A stretch of DNA of 64,000 bases from Pseudonocardia sp. 73-21 (GTDB lineage Bacteria > Actinomycetota > Actinomycetes > Mycobacteriales > Pseudonocardiaceae): NCBI RefSeq assembly GCF_001899645.1, contig NZ_MKVV01000014.1, forward strand, positions 1 to 64,000. Direction: 5' to 3'. Positions 51,017 through 58,766 of this stretch are shown in pieces. Position 1 is the stretch's first letter. Every line of letters starts with the position of its first letter. The position numbers were made by a program, and so were the translations under genes. The notes beneath the pieces are model-generated. The model was not told the DNA's origin and made no database searches. It worked only from the letters and a program-made list of their open reading frames with translations.

Positions 51017-51085
51017 CCGCCACATGGCGGCGGCCTACGGCTGTCGGAGGGGCCCGCAGAACAGCCCTACGTGACCATGTGGCGG
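51017..51085. repeat. Nested intergenic inverted repeat
   Basis: Outer arms CCGCCACATGG (51017-51027) and CCATGTGGCGG (51075-51085) are perfect over 11 bp. Inside, GGCTGT (51039-51044) pairs with ACAGCC (51061-51066). It lies between the convergent IclR 3 and oxidoreductase genes and may terminate both. Confidence 0.65.
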
Positions 51086-51125
51086 TCTCGGGCGGTGCGG
51101 CGGGTGGGCGGGTGCGACGGGCCGG

Positions 51126-52064
51126 TCAGGTCGTGAGGACGAGCTTGCCCGTCGTGCGGCCCAGTTCCCCCGCGCGGTGGGCGTGGCTGGCGCGCTCCAG
51201 CGGGAAGGTCTCCGCGACGACCACGCGCAGGCGGCGGTCGTCGACGAGGCGGGTGAGGTCCTCCAGGCCGTCGCCGTCGGGCTCCACCAGCATTCCGGTG
51301 GCCCGCAGGCCCCGCTCGCGGGCCGCCGCCATCGCGTCCGCGGCCGCCGCGGACGGCAGGCAGATCATCCGCGCGTCGGGCTTCATGACCTCCAGGGAGC
51401 GCAGGGCGATGTCGCCGCCGATGAGGTCGTAGACCAGGTCCACCGGCTCGACGACCCGCTCGAACGCCTCGGCCCGGTAGTCGACGGCCTCGTCGATGCC
51501 CAGGTCGTGGAGCAGGTCGTGCTTGGCCACCGACGCCGTGCCGATGACGTACGCGCCGCGCGCCTTCGCGATCTGCACGGCGAGGTGCCCGACGCCGCCG
51601 GCCGCGGCGTGGATGAGCACCCGCTGGCCGGGCTGGACGTCGGCGATGTCGACGAGGCTCTGCCAGGCGGTGAGCCCGGCCAGCGGCAGCCCGGCCGCCT
51701 CCACCTCCGACAGCCCGGCGGGCCGGTGCGCGAAGTGTCGCGACGGCGCCGTGACGAACTCGGCGTAGCCGGCCGCCTGGCGCGGGAACCACGGCATCCC
51801 GAACACGGTGTCGCCCGGCGCGAACCGGGTGACGCCCGGCCCCACCGCGTCGACGGTGCCGGCCACGTCCCACCCGACGGTGAACGGCGGCGGCCCCAGG
51901 ACCGCGGCCATGCCCGAGCCCGCGCGGGTCTTCCAGTCCACCGGGTTGACACCGGCGGCGGCCACCCGGACGCGGATCTCCGTGGGCAACGGCTCGGGCA
52001 CGGGGGCCCGGCCGATCTCCAGGACCTCCGGCCCACCGATCGAGCGCTGGGTGATCACGCGCAT
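51126..52064 (-). CDS. Zinc-independent MDR oxidoreductase (quinone reductase-like)
   Basis: 312 residues from the ATG at 52064; a GTG 9 nt upstream is possible. It is a medium-chain dehydrogenase/reductase without the structural-zinc cysteines: VITQRSIGGPEVLEIGRAPV at the start, GWDVAGTVDAVGPGV, the NADPH-binding AAAGGVGHLAVQIAKARGAY and DLVYDLIGGDIALRS. Such enzymes reduce quinones or enones with NADPH. It is downstream of the split kinase genes on the same strand, separated by a hairpin, so a role on an aromatic intermediate is possible. Confidence 0.88.
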   Translation of the reverse strand: MRVITQRSIGGPEVLEIGRAPVPEPLPTEIRVRVAAAGVNPVDWKTRAGSGMAAVLGPPPFTVGWDVAGTVDAVGPGVTRFAPGDTVFGMPWFPRQAAGYAEFVTAPSRHFAHRPAGLSEVEAAGLPLAGLTAWQSLVDIADVQPGQRVLIHAAAGGVGHLAVQIAKARGAYVIGTASVAKHDLLHDLGIDEAVDYRAEAFERVVEPVDLVYDLIGGDIALRSLEVMKPDARMICLPSAAAADAMAAARERGLRATGMLVEPDGDGLEDLTRLVDDRRLRVVVAETFPLERASHAHRAGELGRTTGKLVLTT

Positions 52065-52115
52065 GCTTTCCACGCGCGATGCCTACCATCGTGGCGGTCG
52101 GCGCGCTGGAGGTGG

Positions 52116-52156
52116 GTGTGCGGCGGGCAGGTTCGGGGGTACCGCCCGCCGCACAC
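52116..52156. repeat. Strong inverted repeat between the ATP-grasp subunit and oxidoreductase genes
   Basis: Perfect 13-bp arms GTGTGCGGCGGGC (52116-52128) and GCCCGCCGCACAC (52144-52156) with a 15-nt loop. Position after the kinase-subunit stop (52221, minus strand) makes a terminator or mRNA-end hairpin likely. Confidence 0.75.
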
Positions 52157-52220
52157 GTCCACTATGCCCCCGGTTGCGCCCGCCCCGCATCTGCTCGATC
52201 AGGGGGTTGACGCGCGCCCG

Positions 52221-53294
52221 CTACCGGCCGGGGATCGGCTTCCCGCTGAACACGTACTTCTGCGCCAGCGCCACCGGGTCGTAGACGGCGGGGCCCGCCG
52301 ACCCGGGGGCCGTGACCGTGACCGGCCGCGACTGCACGATGCACACCGGATCACCGGCGCGGCGGTGCCGCGAGATCACCCACTCGACGTCCACGGGGTA
52401 GCCGTAGTGCTCCTCGATGTTCTTCACGGCCGAGGCGATCGCGTCGATCTGCTCGTCGTCGAGCACCTTGCGGTCGGCCAGCGACGCCGGCATGTCGATC
52501 TCGGTGACCCGGCCCGCGGCGAAGTCGAACGCCGACACGATCGTCTTGTGCGCGACGTCGTACTTGAGCACCCGGCCGTCGGACTTGCCCACCTCGACGT
52601 GGTCGGGGTTGACCAGTCCCTGCACGACGGCCTCGCCCCAGCCCCAGCTCGTCTCGATGACGATCCGGTCCGGCTTGCCCGTGACCGGGTGCACCGAGAA
52701 CGCGACGCCGGACGCCCGGGCGTGGATCAGCTCGATCACGCCGACGGCGATGGGCATGGCGTGGTGGGAGATGTTCTTGCGCAGCCGGTAGGCCAGGGCG
52801 CGCCCGGTGAACAGCGAGCCCCAGCACTGCCGCACCGCGTCGAGCACCCGGTCCGCGCCCGAGACCCCGAGGTAGGTGTCGAAGATGCCCGCGAACGACG
52901 CGTCCGCCGCGTCCTCACCCGTGGCCGAGCTGCGCACCGCGGTGGGGACGTTGACGTCCACGCACCGCAGCGACAGCTCGTCGTAGGCCTCGGTGATCTC
53001 GGCGGCGAGCCCCTCGGTGATCGGGGTGGACTCGAACAGCTCCCGGATCTCGGCCGACGCCCTCTCCACCTCGGCGTCACCGGCCTCCGCGCCGACCCGC
53101 TGGACGATCGCGTCGATCCGCGCGTCGAGACCCGACTCGGCGCAGTGGCGCCGGTAGGCGTCCACCGTGACCGCGAACCCCTTCGGCACCTCCACCCCGG
53201 CCAGGTGCAGCTCGGTGAGGCGGCCCATCTTCGAACCGGCCCGGGCGACGGCCTCCGCCGGGTCGATCTCGTCGACCCAGACAACCGACTCCAT
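52221..53294 (-). CDS. PEP-synthase-like ATP-binding subunit (PPDK N-terminal/ATP-grasp domain only)
   Basis: 357 residues from the ATG at 53294; a GTG at 53309 would overlap the upstream stop (GTGA) and is also possible. It contains only the ATP-grasp part of PEP synthase/PPDK: AVARAGSKMGRLTELHLAGV and VPKGFAVTVDAYRRH at the start, TAVRSSATGEDAADASFAG (arginine and acidic ATP-site residues), GVAFSVHPVTGKPDRIVIE, WGWGEAVVQGLVNPDH and the closing VQSRPVTV. It would transfer phosphate from ATP to a histidine on the companion protein (53306). The same split is known in phenylphosphate synthase and in CreHI, which phosphorylate phenol or 4-cresol. It is too short to be a whole PEP synthase. Confidence 0.85.
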   Translation of the reverse strand: MESVVWVDEIDPAEAVARAGSKMGRLTELHLAGVEVPKGFAVTVDAYRRHCAESGLDARIDAIVQRVGAEAGDAEVERASAEIRELFESTPITEGLAAEITEAYDELSLRCVDVNVPTAVRSSATGEDAADASFAGIFDTYLGVSGADRVLDAVRQCWGSLFTGRALAYRLRKNISHHAMPIAVGVIELIHARASGVAFSVHPVTGKPDRIVIETSWGWGEAVVQGLVNPDHVEVGKSDGRVLKYDVAHKTIVSAFDFAAGRVTEIDMPASLADRKVLDDEQIDAIASAVKNIEEHYGYPVDVEWVISRHRRAGDPVCIVQSRPVTVTAPGSAGPAVYDPVALAQKYVFSGKPIPGR

Positions 53295-53305
53295 CAGTAC
53301 CCCCG

Positions 53306-55060
53306 TCACCGGCTCGCAGCGGCCAGGTCCGCCGCCCGCTTGAGGATGGTGACCCGGCCGTTGGTGCCGTCGACCTCGATCTCGTCGCCGTCCTTGATGG
53401 CCAGGGTGGCGATCCCGACGGCGGTGACGGTGGGCACACCGTACTCGCGTCCGACGATCGCGGCGTGGCTCAGCATGCCGCCGCCGTCGCAGGCCGCACC
53501 GGCGATCTTGCCGAAGGCGGGCGTCCAGCTCGGCGAGGTGGACTCGCAGACCAGGATCGATCCCTCCTCGAGGCGGTGCATGTCGTCGCTGCTGGTCAGG
53601 ACGCGCGCGATGCCGGTGGCGGTGCCCTTGGCGGCGGCGACGCCCGTCAGCACCGTCTCCTCGGCGGCGTTCGGGTTCTGCATGGCGCGGATCGACGACG
53701 GGTTGAGCCCGAAGATCTCGATGAGCACCGGGTCCTCGACGGTCTCGGGGACGGTGCCGAGCACCTTCGGCATCGAGCCGCGCAGGCCGGCCCAGTGGTC
53801 GAAGTACTGGCGGCGGTCGGCCACCAGGCTCTTGAGCTCGCCGCGGTACTGCCCGCCGGTGGCGACCTCCTGCAGCTCGGGCCAGAACAGGTAGAGCATG
53901 TCGTCCTTGTCGTCGGCCCCGACCCGACTCGCCAGCTCCTGGTTGATCCGCCGCAGCGGGATCATGACCTTGAGGTCGATGTAGTAGTTGTGGTCGTCCT
54001 GCCACCACGGGAAGTTCGCGTCGAGGTTGGACTGCAGGCCCGCGTCGAAGACTTCCTGCTCCTCCTTGGTGAGCCCGGAGCGGGCGGTCTCGATCGCGGC
54101 CTCGCGCTCGGCGAGCGCGTTGCGCGCGGCGGCCTCGAAGTCGTGGTCCTGCTCCTTGAGGACGAAGCTGCGGATCATGTCGAGCGGGATCGTGTTGTCC
54201 TCGATCCAGCTGGGGACGCCGACGTCGCAGGTGGCCTCCTGGCGGTGGCCGTAGATCTGCAGGAAGTCGTCGAAGTCGGTGAGCCACTGCGACGCCGAAC
54301 CGCCGTGGGCGCTCAGCGCCGCCCGCAGGCCGCCGCCGTCACCAGCCTCGAAGACGTCGCGCAGGCCGGCCGCCTTGGCCTTCTTCGCCAGCTCGGCGAG
54401 GCCGCGGTCGGTCTCCATGATCTTGGTGTCCTCGCCCTGGAGGAACTTGCCGATGTCGGCGGTGTTGATGCCCATCTCGGCGCAGGCCCCGTAGAAGCCC
54501 AGGAAGTTCACGAGCAGCGGGTACATCACGCCGAAGTGGATCTCCATGGCCCGCTGGTGGTAGCGGCGGGCCTGGCCGATGAGGCCGGCGAGGTCGCCGG
54601 TGGGGGCGGCCGCCAGGTCGATGCCCTGGAAGTAGTCCCAGGTGGCCTCGAGCTCGTCGCGCCCGGACTCCCAGGTCTGCTTGTAGTTCTGGAGGAAGCG
54701 CGGGAGGTTCGTGCCGAGCCGGTTGGCGCGGGCGCCGATCTCGCGGGGGTCGGCCTCGGGGATGGCCGAGCCGTAGAGGTGGGTGCCGGCGAAGCGGGAG
54801 GTGACGCCGCGGCCGGGAGGCAGCGGGAGCGCCTCGGCGGCGTGCTGGGTGCCCCAGCAGTAGCCGTCCTGGCCCCAGGCGAACGCCGCGAGCGGGGTGA
54901 GACCGCGGGACCAGTGGAAATCGAGGAACCAGAACTTGTCCTCGTCCTCCTTCGTGAACGGGCCGGTGCCGTCGACGATGTAGGGCGCCTGGATGAATTC
55001 CGGCTTGAAGCCCGGGTACCACTCCCCCGTGTACGGCTCGACAGGGACGACGTTGGCCAT
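53306..55060 (-). CDS. PEP-synthase-like phosphohistidine-swivel subunit with large substrate domain
   Basis: 584 residues from the ATG at 55060, with TAGGAGTTCGC upstream. The last 80 residues are a PEP-utiliser mobile domain; the phosphorylated histidine is H532 in GGGMLSHAAIVGREYGVPTV. The preceding 480 residues are not the PEP/pyruvate barrel of PEP synthase; landmarks are FWFLDFHWSRGLTPLAAFAW, YGHRQEATCDVGVPSW and NFPWWQDDHNYYIDLKVMIP. This layout (substrate domain then swivel domain, ATP-grasp on a separate chain) matches the large subunit of phenylphosphate synthase and, in domain logic, rifampin phosphotransferase. With its partner it probably phosphorylates a hydroxylated aromatic compound. 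It is divergent from Rieske oxygenase B. Confidence 0.82.
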   Translation of the reverse strand: MANVVPVEPYTGEWYPGFKPEFIQAPYIVDGTGPFTKEDEDKFWFLDFHWSRGLTPLAAFAWGQDGYCWGTQHAAEALPLPPGRGVTSRFAGTHLYGSAIPEADPREIGARANRLGTNLPRFLQNYKQTWESGRDELEATWDYFQGIDLAAAPTGDLAGLIGQARRYHQRAMEIHFGVMYPLLVNFLGFYGACAEMGINTADIGKFLQGEDTKIMETDRGLAELAKKAKAAGLRDVFEAGDGGGLRAALSAHGGSASQWLTDFDDFLQIYGHRQEATCDVGVPSWIEDNTIPLDMIRSFVLKEQDHDFEAAARNALAEREAAIETARSGLTKEEQEVFDAGLQSNLDANFPWWQDDHNYYIDLKVMIPLRRINQELASRVGADDKDDMLYLFWPELQEVATGGQYRGELKSLVADRRQYFDHWAGLRGSMPKVLGTVPETVEDPVLIEIFGLNPSSIRAMQNPNAAEETVLTGVAAAKGTATGIARVLTSSDDMHRLEEGSILVCESTSPSWTPAFGKIAGAACDGGGMLSHAAIVGREYGVPTVTAVGIATLAIKDGDEIEVDGTNGRVTILKRAADLAAASR

Positions 55061-55216
55061 GCGAACTCCTAGGTCCGGTGTAACTCTCGGGCGGACCGTG
55101 GCAGTGGTCACAGCACCCCGGCAAGCGGGCCGTTCTCCCCTGACGAACGTCCCACCATCTGACCGGCCCGTTCGGCGACGGCGAACACCGCTCTTCCCGC
55201 AGGTCGGAGGCGTTCC

Positions 55217-55222
55217 TACGGT
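55217..55222 (+). promoter_or_regulatory. Candidate -10 box of a leaderless Rieske B promoter
   Basis: TACGGT, 7 nt (CGTCGCC), then ATG at 55230. The box, spacing and the first codons (ATGCTGA) match module A. Confidence 0.5.
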
Positions 55223-55229
55223 CGTCGCC

Positions 55230-56465
55230 ATGCTGAGTGCGGAGAAGAACGAGCGACTCACGCGGGTCGGGCCGGGCACTCCCATGGGTGAGCTGCTGCG
55301 CCGGTACTGGTGGCCGGTGGCCACGCACGACATGGCCACCCGCGTCCCCGTGAAGCGCCGCCTGCTCGGCGAGAACCTCGTCCTCTACCGCGACGGCGGC
55401 GGCACCGTCGGGCTGCTGGCCGAGCAGTGCCCGCACCGCCGGGCCGCACTGTGGCTGGGCTGCACCGAGGAGGTCGGGCTGCGCTGCGGGTACCACGGCT
55501 GGCGCTTCGACGCGTCGGGGAGCTGCCTGGAGCAACCGGGCGAGCCCGCCGACTCGACCTTCAAGGACCGGATCTCGGCCACCGCCTACCCCGTGCAGGA
55601 GCTGGGCGGTCTGATCTTCGCCTACCTCGGACCGTTGCCGGCGCCCGAGCTGCCGCGCTACGACCTCTTCGTCTGGGACGACGCGTGGCGCGACATCGGC
55701 CACGCCGAACTGCCGTGCAACTTCGTGCAGGTCATGGAGAACTCCGTCGACCCGTACCACGTGGAGTGGCTGCACGGCCGCTACGGGAACTTCCTCAAGG
55801 AGCTCGGCGGATCGGGGCCACTGCCCGTCGTCGGCAAGAAGCACGTGAAGGTCGCGTTCGAGGTGTTCGAGCACGGCATCCTCAAGCGTCGTGTGCTGGA
55901 GGGCCACACCGAGGAGGACGAGGACTGGAGGGTGGGGCACCCGCTGGTGTTCCCGCACATGCTCCGCGTCGGCGCGGCGGGCCTGGCGACGTTCCAGATC
56001 CGGGTGCCGATCGACGACGAGAACACCTGGCACGTCTGGTACCAGACCTACCGGCCCGAGGGCGGCGCACCGCCCCGGTCCGACATCCCGGTCTACGAGG
56101 TGCCGCTGCGCGACGAGCGGGGCGAGTACCTGCGCGACTACGTCGACGGGCAGGACATCGTCGCGTGGATCACGCAGGGGCGGATCTCCGACCGCACGAA
56201 GGAGCACCTCGGACGGTCCGACCTGGGCGTCATCCTGCTGCGCAAGCTCTATGCCGAGCAGATGGACGCGGTGGCGCGCGGCGAGGACCCGCTGTGCACC
56301 TACCGGGAGCCGCACGAGGTGATCGACCTGCCGATGGAGAAGGACAAGTTCGGCTCGGCCGTGGAGTTCCGGCAGCTCTGGACGCGGGAGAGCTCCATCC
56401 GCTACTCCCCCATCAAGGACGAGATCTTCGAGCTGTTCGGCGATCCGGTCCCGGCGTGGGCGTGA
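55230..56465 (+). CDS. Aromatic ring-hydroxylating oxygenase alpha subunit (Rieske), module B
   Basis: 411 residues from the ATG at 55230; paralog of module A. Rieske ligands C67-x-H69 and C86-x2-H89 (EQCPHRRAA, RCGYHGWRFD); catalytic-domain NSVDPYHVEWLHG gives D174, H177 and H182. The start MLSAEKNERLTRVGPGTPMG mirrors MLTAEQNDELTQVDAGTPMG of module A, and residues around the active site are alike, so the enzymes probably act on related compounds. It is divergent from the split kinase operon and followed, with overlapping stop/start codons, by a cysteine-rich small protein, a HAD hydrolase and an SDR-like protein. Confidence 0.92.
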   Translation: MLSAEKNERLTRVGPGTPMGELLRRYWWPVATHDMATRVPVKRRLLGENLVLYRDGGGTVGLLAEQCPHRRAALWLGCTEEVGLRCGYHGWRFDASGSCLEQPGEPADSTFKDRISATAYPVQELGGLIFAYLGPLPAPELPRYDLFVWDDAWRDIGHAELPCNFVQVMENSVDPYHVEWLHGRYGNFLKELGGSGPLPVVGKKHVKVAFEVFEHGILKRRVLEGHTEEDEDWRVGHPLVFPHMLRVGAAGLATFQIRVPIDDENTWHVWYQTYRPEGGAPPRSDIPVYEVPLRDERGEYLRDYVDGQDIVAWITQGRISDRTKEHLGRSDLGVILLRKLYAEQMDAVARGEDPLCTYREPHEVIDLPMEKDKFGSAVEFRQLWTRESSIRYSPIKDEIFELFGDPVPAWA

Positions 56466-56626
56466 TCGGTTTCTGTCCCGGCTGCGGGACGGCGCTGGGC
56501 GAGGCATCGTTCGTCCAGGAGTTCTGGTCGGGCACCGACCGCCACTTCCTCTGCTGGTGCGCCTCGTGCCGGCTCATGTGCACCGTGGTGATCGGGGCAC
56601 TCGTCGGAACGGAGCCGGAGCACTGA
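56462..56626 (+). CDS. Small zinc-ribbon-like partner of Rieske oxygenase B
   Basis: 54 residues from the GTG at 56462, overlapping the oxygenase stop (GTGA). Six cysteines in the pattern of the module A protein: FCPGC (C-x2-C) and LCWCASC (C-x-C-x2-C), joined by QEFWSGTDRHF, ending in TEPEH. Shared positions with the 70-residue protein at 48685 are CPxC, EFW, DR-x-F, CxCxxC and EP(D/E)H. The conservation between modules and the coupled translation point to a dedicated oxygenase accessory protein, though it could also be an independent metal-binding regulator. Confidence 0.78.
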   Translation: MIGFCPGCGTALGEASFVQEFWSGTDRHFLCWCASCRLMCTVVIGALVGTEPEH

Positions 56627-57288
56627 AAGCACTGCTGCTCGACCTCGGAGGGACGGTCTTCCGCTCGGGTTCGGAGATGATGGCGCTGCTCGGGGACGCC
56701 GAACCCGCCGTCCGCGGTGTCGTGGCGCGCCGCGGCCCGCTCGGGCCCGAACGCGACGACCTGTGGGAACGGATGATCCGCTCGGAGATCACCGAACGGG
56801 ACTACTGGCAGCGCCGCTCCGACGAGGTGGGCGCCGCGCTGGGCCGGGACTGGCCGATCCAGGACTTCATGCACACCCTCTACGCGCTGGCGGGCGACGA
56901 CATCATCCGGCCGGCCGCGGCCGCACTGGCCGCCGACGCGCAGGCGACGGGCCGCAGGGTCGGGGTGCTCACCAACGACCTGCGCGCCTTCCACGGGGAG
57001 ACCGCGATGGCGTCCCACCCGTTCCTCCGCGGCGTCGACGCACTGGTGGACGCCTCCGTCACCGGCATCCTGAAGCCCGACCCCCGCGCCTACGCCCTCG
57101 GTGCGGACGCGCTGGGGAGCGCCCCCGGCGACATCGTCTTCGTCGACGACATGCCGTGGAACATCGAGGGAGCGAGGAAGGCGGGCATGATCGCGGTGGA
57201 GCTGGACCTGACGGACCCGCAGCGGGCCTTCGACGAGGCCCGCGACGCCCTCGACCTGCCACGAACGGCGGACGGGGTGGTGGCGTGA
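56623..57288 (+). CDS. HAD-superfamily hydrolase in the Rieske B operon
   Basis: 221 residues if started at the CTG at 56623, which overlaps the previous stop (CTGA) and has GGAGCCGGAG just upstream; the nearest GTG starts (56557-56578) would add a leader overlapping the previous gene. HAD motifs: I, LLLDLGGTVF; II, GVLTNDLRAF; III, the lysine in GILKPDPRAY; IV, FVDDMPWN. In motif I the second aspartate of DxD phosphatases is glycine, as in the DLGN-type subgroup, which still includes some sugar-phosphate phosphatases. A phosphatase acting on phosphorylated aromatics would suit the neighbouring kinase pair, but dehalogenase-like chemistry cannot be excluded. Confidence 0.78.
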   Translation: MKALLLDLGGTVFRSGSEMMALLGDAEPAVRGVVARRGPLGPERDDLWERMIRSEITERDYWQRRSDEVGAALGRDWPIQDFMHTLYALAGDDIIRPAAAALAADAQATGRRVGVLTNDLRAFHGETAMASHPFLRGVDALVDASVTGILKPDPRAYALGADALGSAPGDIVFVDDMPWNIEGARKAGMIAVELDLTDPQRAFDEARDALDLPRTADGVVA

Positions 57289-58022
57289 GCGCGGAGCGCG
57301 GTGGGATCGGGGTCGTCGTGGGGGCCTCCGGCGCCCTGGGGGGCGCCATCGCCCGTCGGCTCGCCTCCGCAGGGCTCACCGTCGTCGCCGTCGCCCGCAC
57401 GGCCGGCCCGGGTGTGTGCGTCGCCGACATCGGGTCCGACTCCGCCGTCGACGCCATCGCCGCCGGTGTCGCCGCGGCCGGGGACGGGCCGGTGCGGATG
57501 GTGGTGCAGGCCGCGGGGCTGCCGGCGGCCGGGCCCGTGGAGACCATCGTGCCCGACGCGCTGGGGCACGCCGTCGCGCTGAAGGCCGGCGGGCTGCTGC
57601 GCCTGATCCGGGCCGTCGAGGACCGGCTGGAGCGGGGCTCGCGCATCGTCGCGCTGGGCGGGCACTACGGCGTCGAGCCCGCGCCGTACGCGTGCGCGGC
57701 GGGCGTCACCAACGCGGCACTGGCCAACCTCGTGCGCCAGCTCGCCATCGCCTACGGGCCGCGCGGGATCACCACGCACCTGGTGGCCCCCGGGCCGGCC
57801 GACACCCCGCGGCTGCGCGGGCTGTCGGAGAAGACCGCCTTCGCCCGCGGGATCCCCGTGGAGCAGGTGCTGGCCGAGCGGGCCGCCGAGTCCCCGCTGG
57901 GCCGGCTCGTCACGCCCGAGGAGGTGGCGTGGGCCGTGGCGACGCTGCTGGCCCCGGAGGCCGACGCGCTGCTCGGCTCCACGCTCTCGCTCGACGTGGG
58001 CGCCCGGAAAGGGATCTTCTAG
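57285..58022 (+). CDS. SDR-fold protein with degenerate catalytic residues
   Basis: 245 residues from the GTG at 57285, overlapping the HAD stop (GTGA). The Rossmann nucleotide site is present (VVGASGALGGAIARRLASAG) and the chain has normal SDR length, ending in the usual SLDVGARKGIF. The catalytic Ser-Tyr-Lys set is not intact: the serine region reads VALGGHYG and the tyrosine region PYACAAGVTNAAL, with alanine where lysine should be. It may bind NAD(P)H without classical dehydrogenase activity, or use another mechanism. It is the last gene of the Rieske B operon. Confidence 0.85.
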   Translation: MSAERGGIGVVVGASGALGGAIARRLASAGLTVVAVARTAGPGVCVADIGSDSAVDAIAAGVAAAGDGPVRMVVQAAGLPAAGPVETIVPDALGHAVALKAGGLLRLIRAVEDRLERGSRIVALGGHYGVEPAPYACAAGVTNAALANLVRQLAIAYGPRGITTHLVAPGPADTPRLRGLSEKTAFARGIPVEQVLAERAAESPLGRLVTPEEVAWAVATLLAPEADALLGSTLSLDVGARKGIF

Positions 58023-58414
58023 GCTCGGGCCGCGATCTCGGACCGGCGCGCCACGCTGGCCGGCGCGCCGCCGATGGCCCAGTCGTCGGGGTCCACCTGG
58101 ATGATCCGGCCGCGCACGAGCCGCCGGTCGACGCCGAGCACGTCGACCAGGATGTCGGTGAACGCGCCGAGCAGCCGCCTGCGCTGCTCGGCGGGCCGGC
58201 CCTGCAGCACGATCGCGGTGAAGTACGGGGCGGGTGCACCCTGCTCCCCGCCGGTGGCCCAGTGCTCGGGGCGGTGCAGCGTGACGTACGCGCGGATCCG
58301 GTCCAGCGGCGACTCCAGCACCTCCGCGTAGCGGGCGCTCAGCGACGTGAGCAGCTCGCTGTGCTGCGCGGGGGTGTGCACCCCGTCGACGAGATGGACC
58401 TCCAGGATCGGCAT
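58019..58414 (-). CDS. Tautomerase-superfamily protein
   Basis: 131 residues from the ATG at 58414. After Met removal it starts with Pro-1 (PILEVHLVDGVHTPAQHSEL), and a second beta-alpha-beta-like half follows around EQRRRLLGAFTDILVDVLG and RRLVRGRIIQVDPDDWAIGG, so it is a fused two-unit member like cis-CaaD or malonate semialdehyde decarboxylase relatives. It could act on an unsaturated product of ring cleavage. Its stop overlaps the convergent SDR stop. Confidence 0.8.
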   Translation of the reverse strand: MPILEVHLVDGVHTPAQHSELLTSLSARYAEVLESPLDRIRAYVTLHRPEHWATGGEQGAPAPYFTAIVLQGRPAEQRRRLLGAFTDILVDVLGVDRRLVRGRIIQVDPDDWAIGGAPASVARRSEIAARA

Positions 58415-58418
58415 GTCG

Positions 58419-58766
58419 TCACGGTAATGATCGAGTGCGCTCCCAGTCCAGGAAACGTTCGGTCTCGACGAGGAACGCCCCGCCCAGCCACAGCGCCACG
58501 ACGGCGTCGTCGCCGAGACCGAGCACCCCCAGCACCAGTTCGGGGACCAGGTCCACGGGCGAGACGAGGTAGGCGACCGCCAGCACGACGAGCGCGAGCC
58601 GGCCGCGGCCGAGCTCCGGGTAGCGCCCCGACACGGCACCGGCGGCCATGCGGGGCAGCGCCCGGAGCCGGTCGCCGAGGGCGGGCGCGCCGGCGCGCCG
58701 GCTCCGGGTGACGGCGCGCCACACCGCGCGGAGCGCCGCCAGCCGCTGGGGTCCGAAGGTGGCCAT
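58419..58766 (-). CDS. YkvA/DUF1232-family membrane protein
   Basis: 115 residues from the ATG at 58766; the longer open frame upstream has no support. The DUF1232 signature is seen as LVVLAVAYLVSPVDLVPELV followed by LGLGDDAVVALWLGGAFL, two short hydrophobic segments that probably form a hairpin in the membrane. The N-terminal half is basic and helical. The function of the family is unknown. It lies 4 nt upstream of the tautomerase gene and may be co-transcribed by chance. Confidence 0.82.
   Translation of the reverse strand: MATFGPQRLAALRAVWRAVTRSRRAGAPALGDRLRALPRMAAGAVSGRYPELGRGRLALVVLAVAYLVSPVDLVPELVLGVLGLGDDAVVALWLGGAFLVETERFLDWERTRSLP

Noticed and set aside
52221-55060. A complete PEP synthase split by a frameshift
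   Set aside because: Both genes have proper starts and stops, and the large protein lacks the PEP/pyruvate barrel; the order and sizes match known split kinases better than a broken gene.
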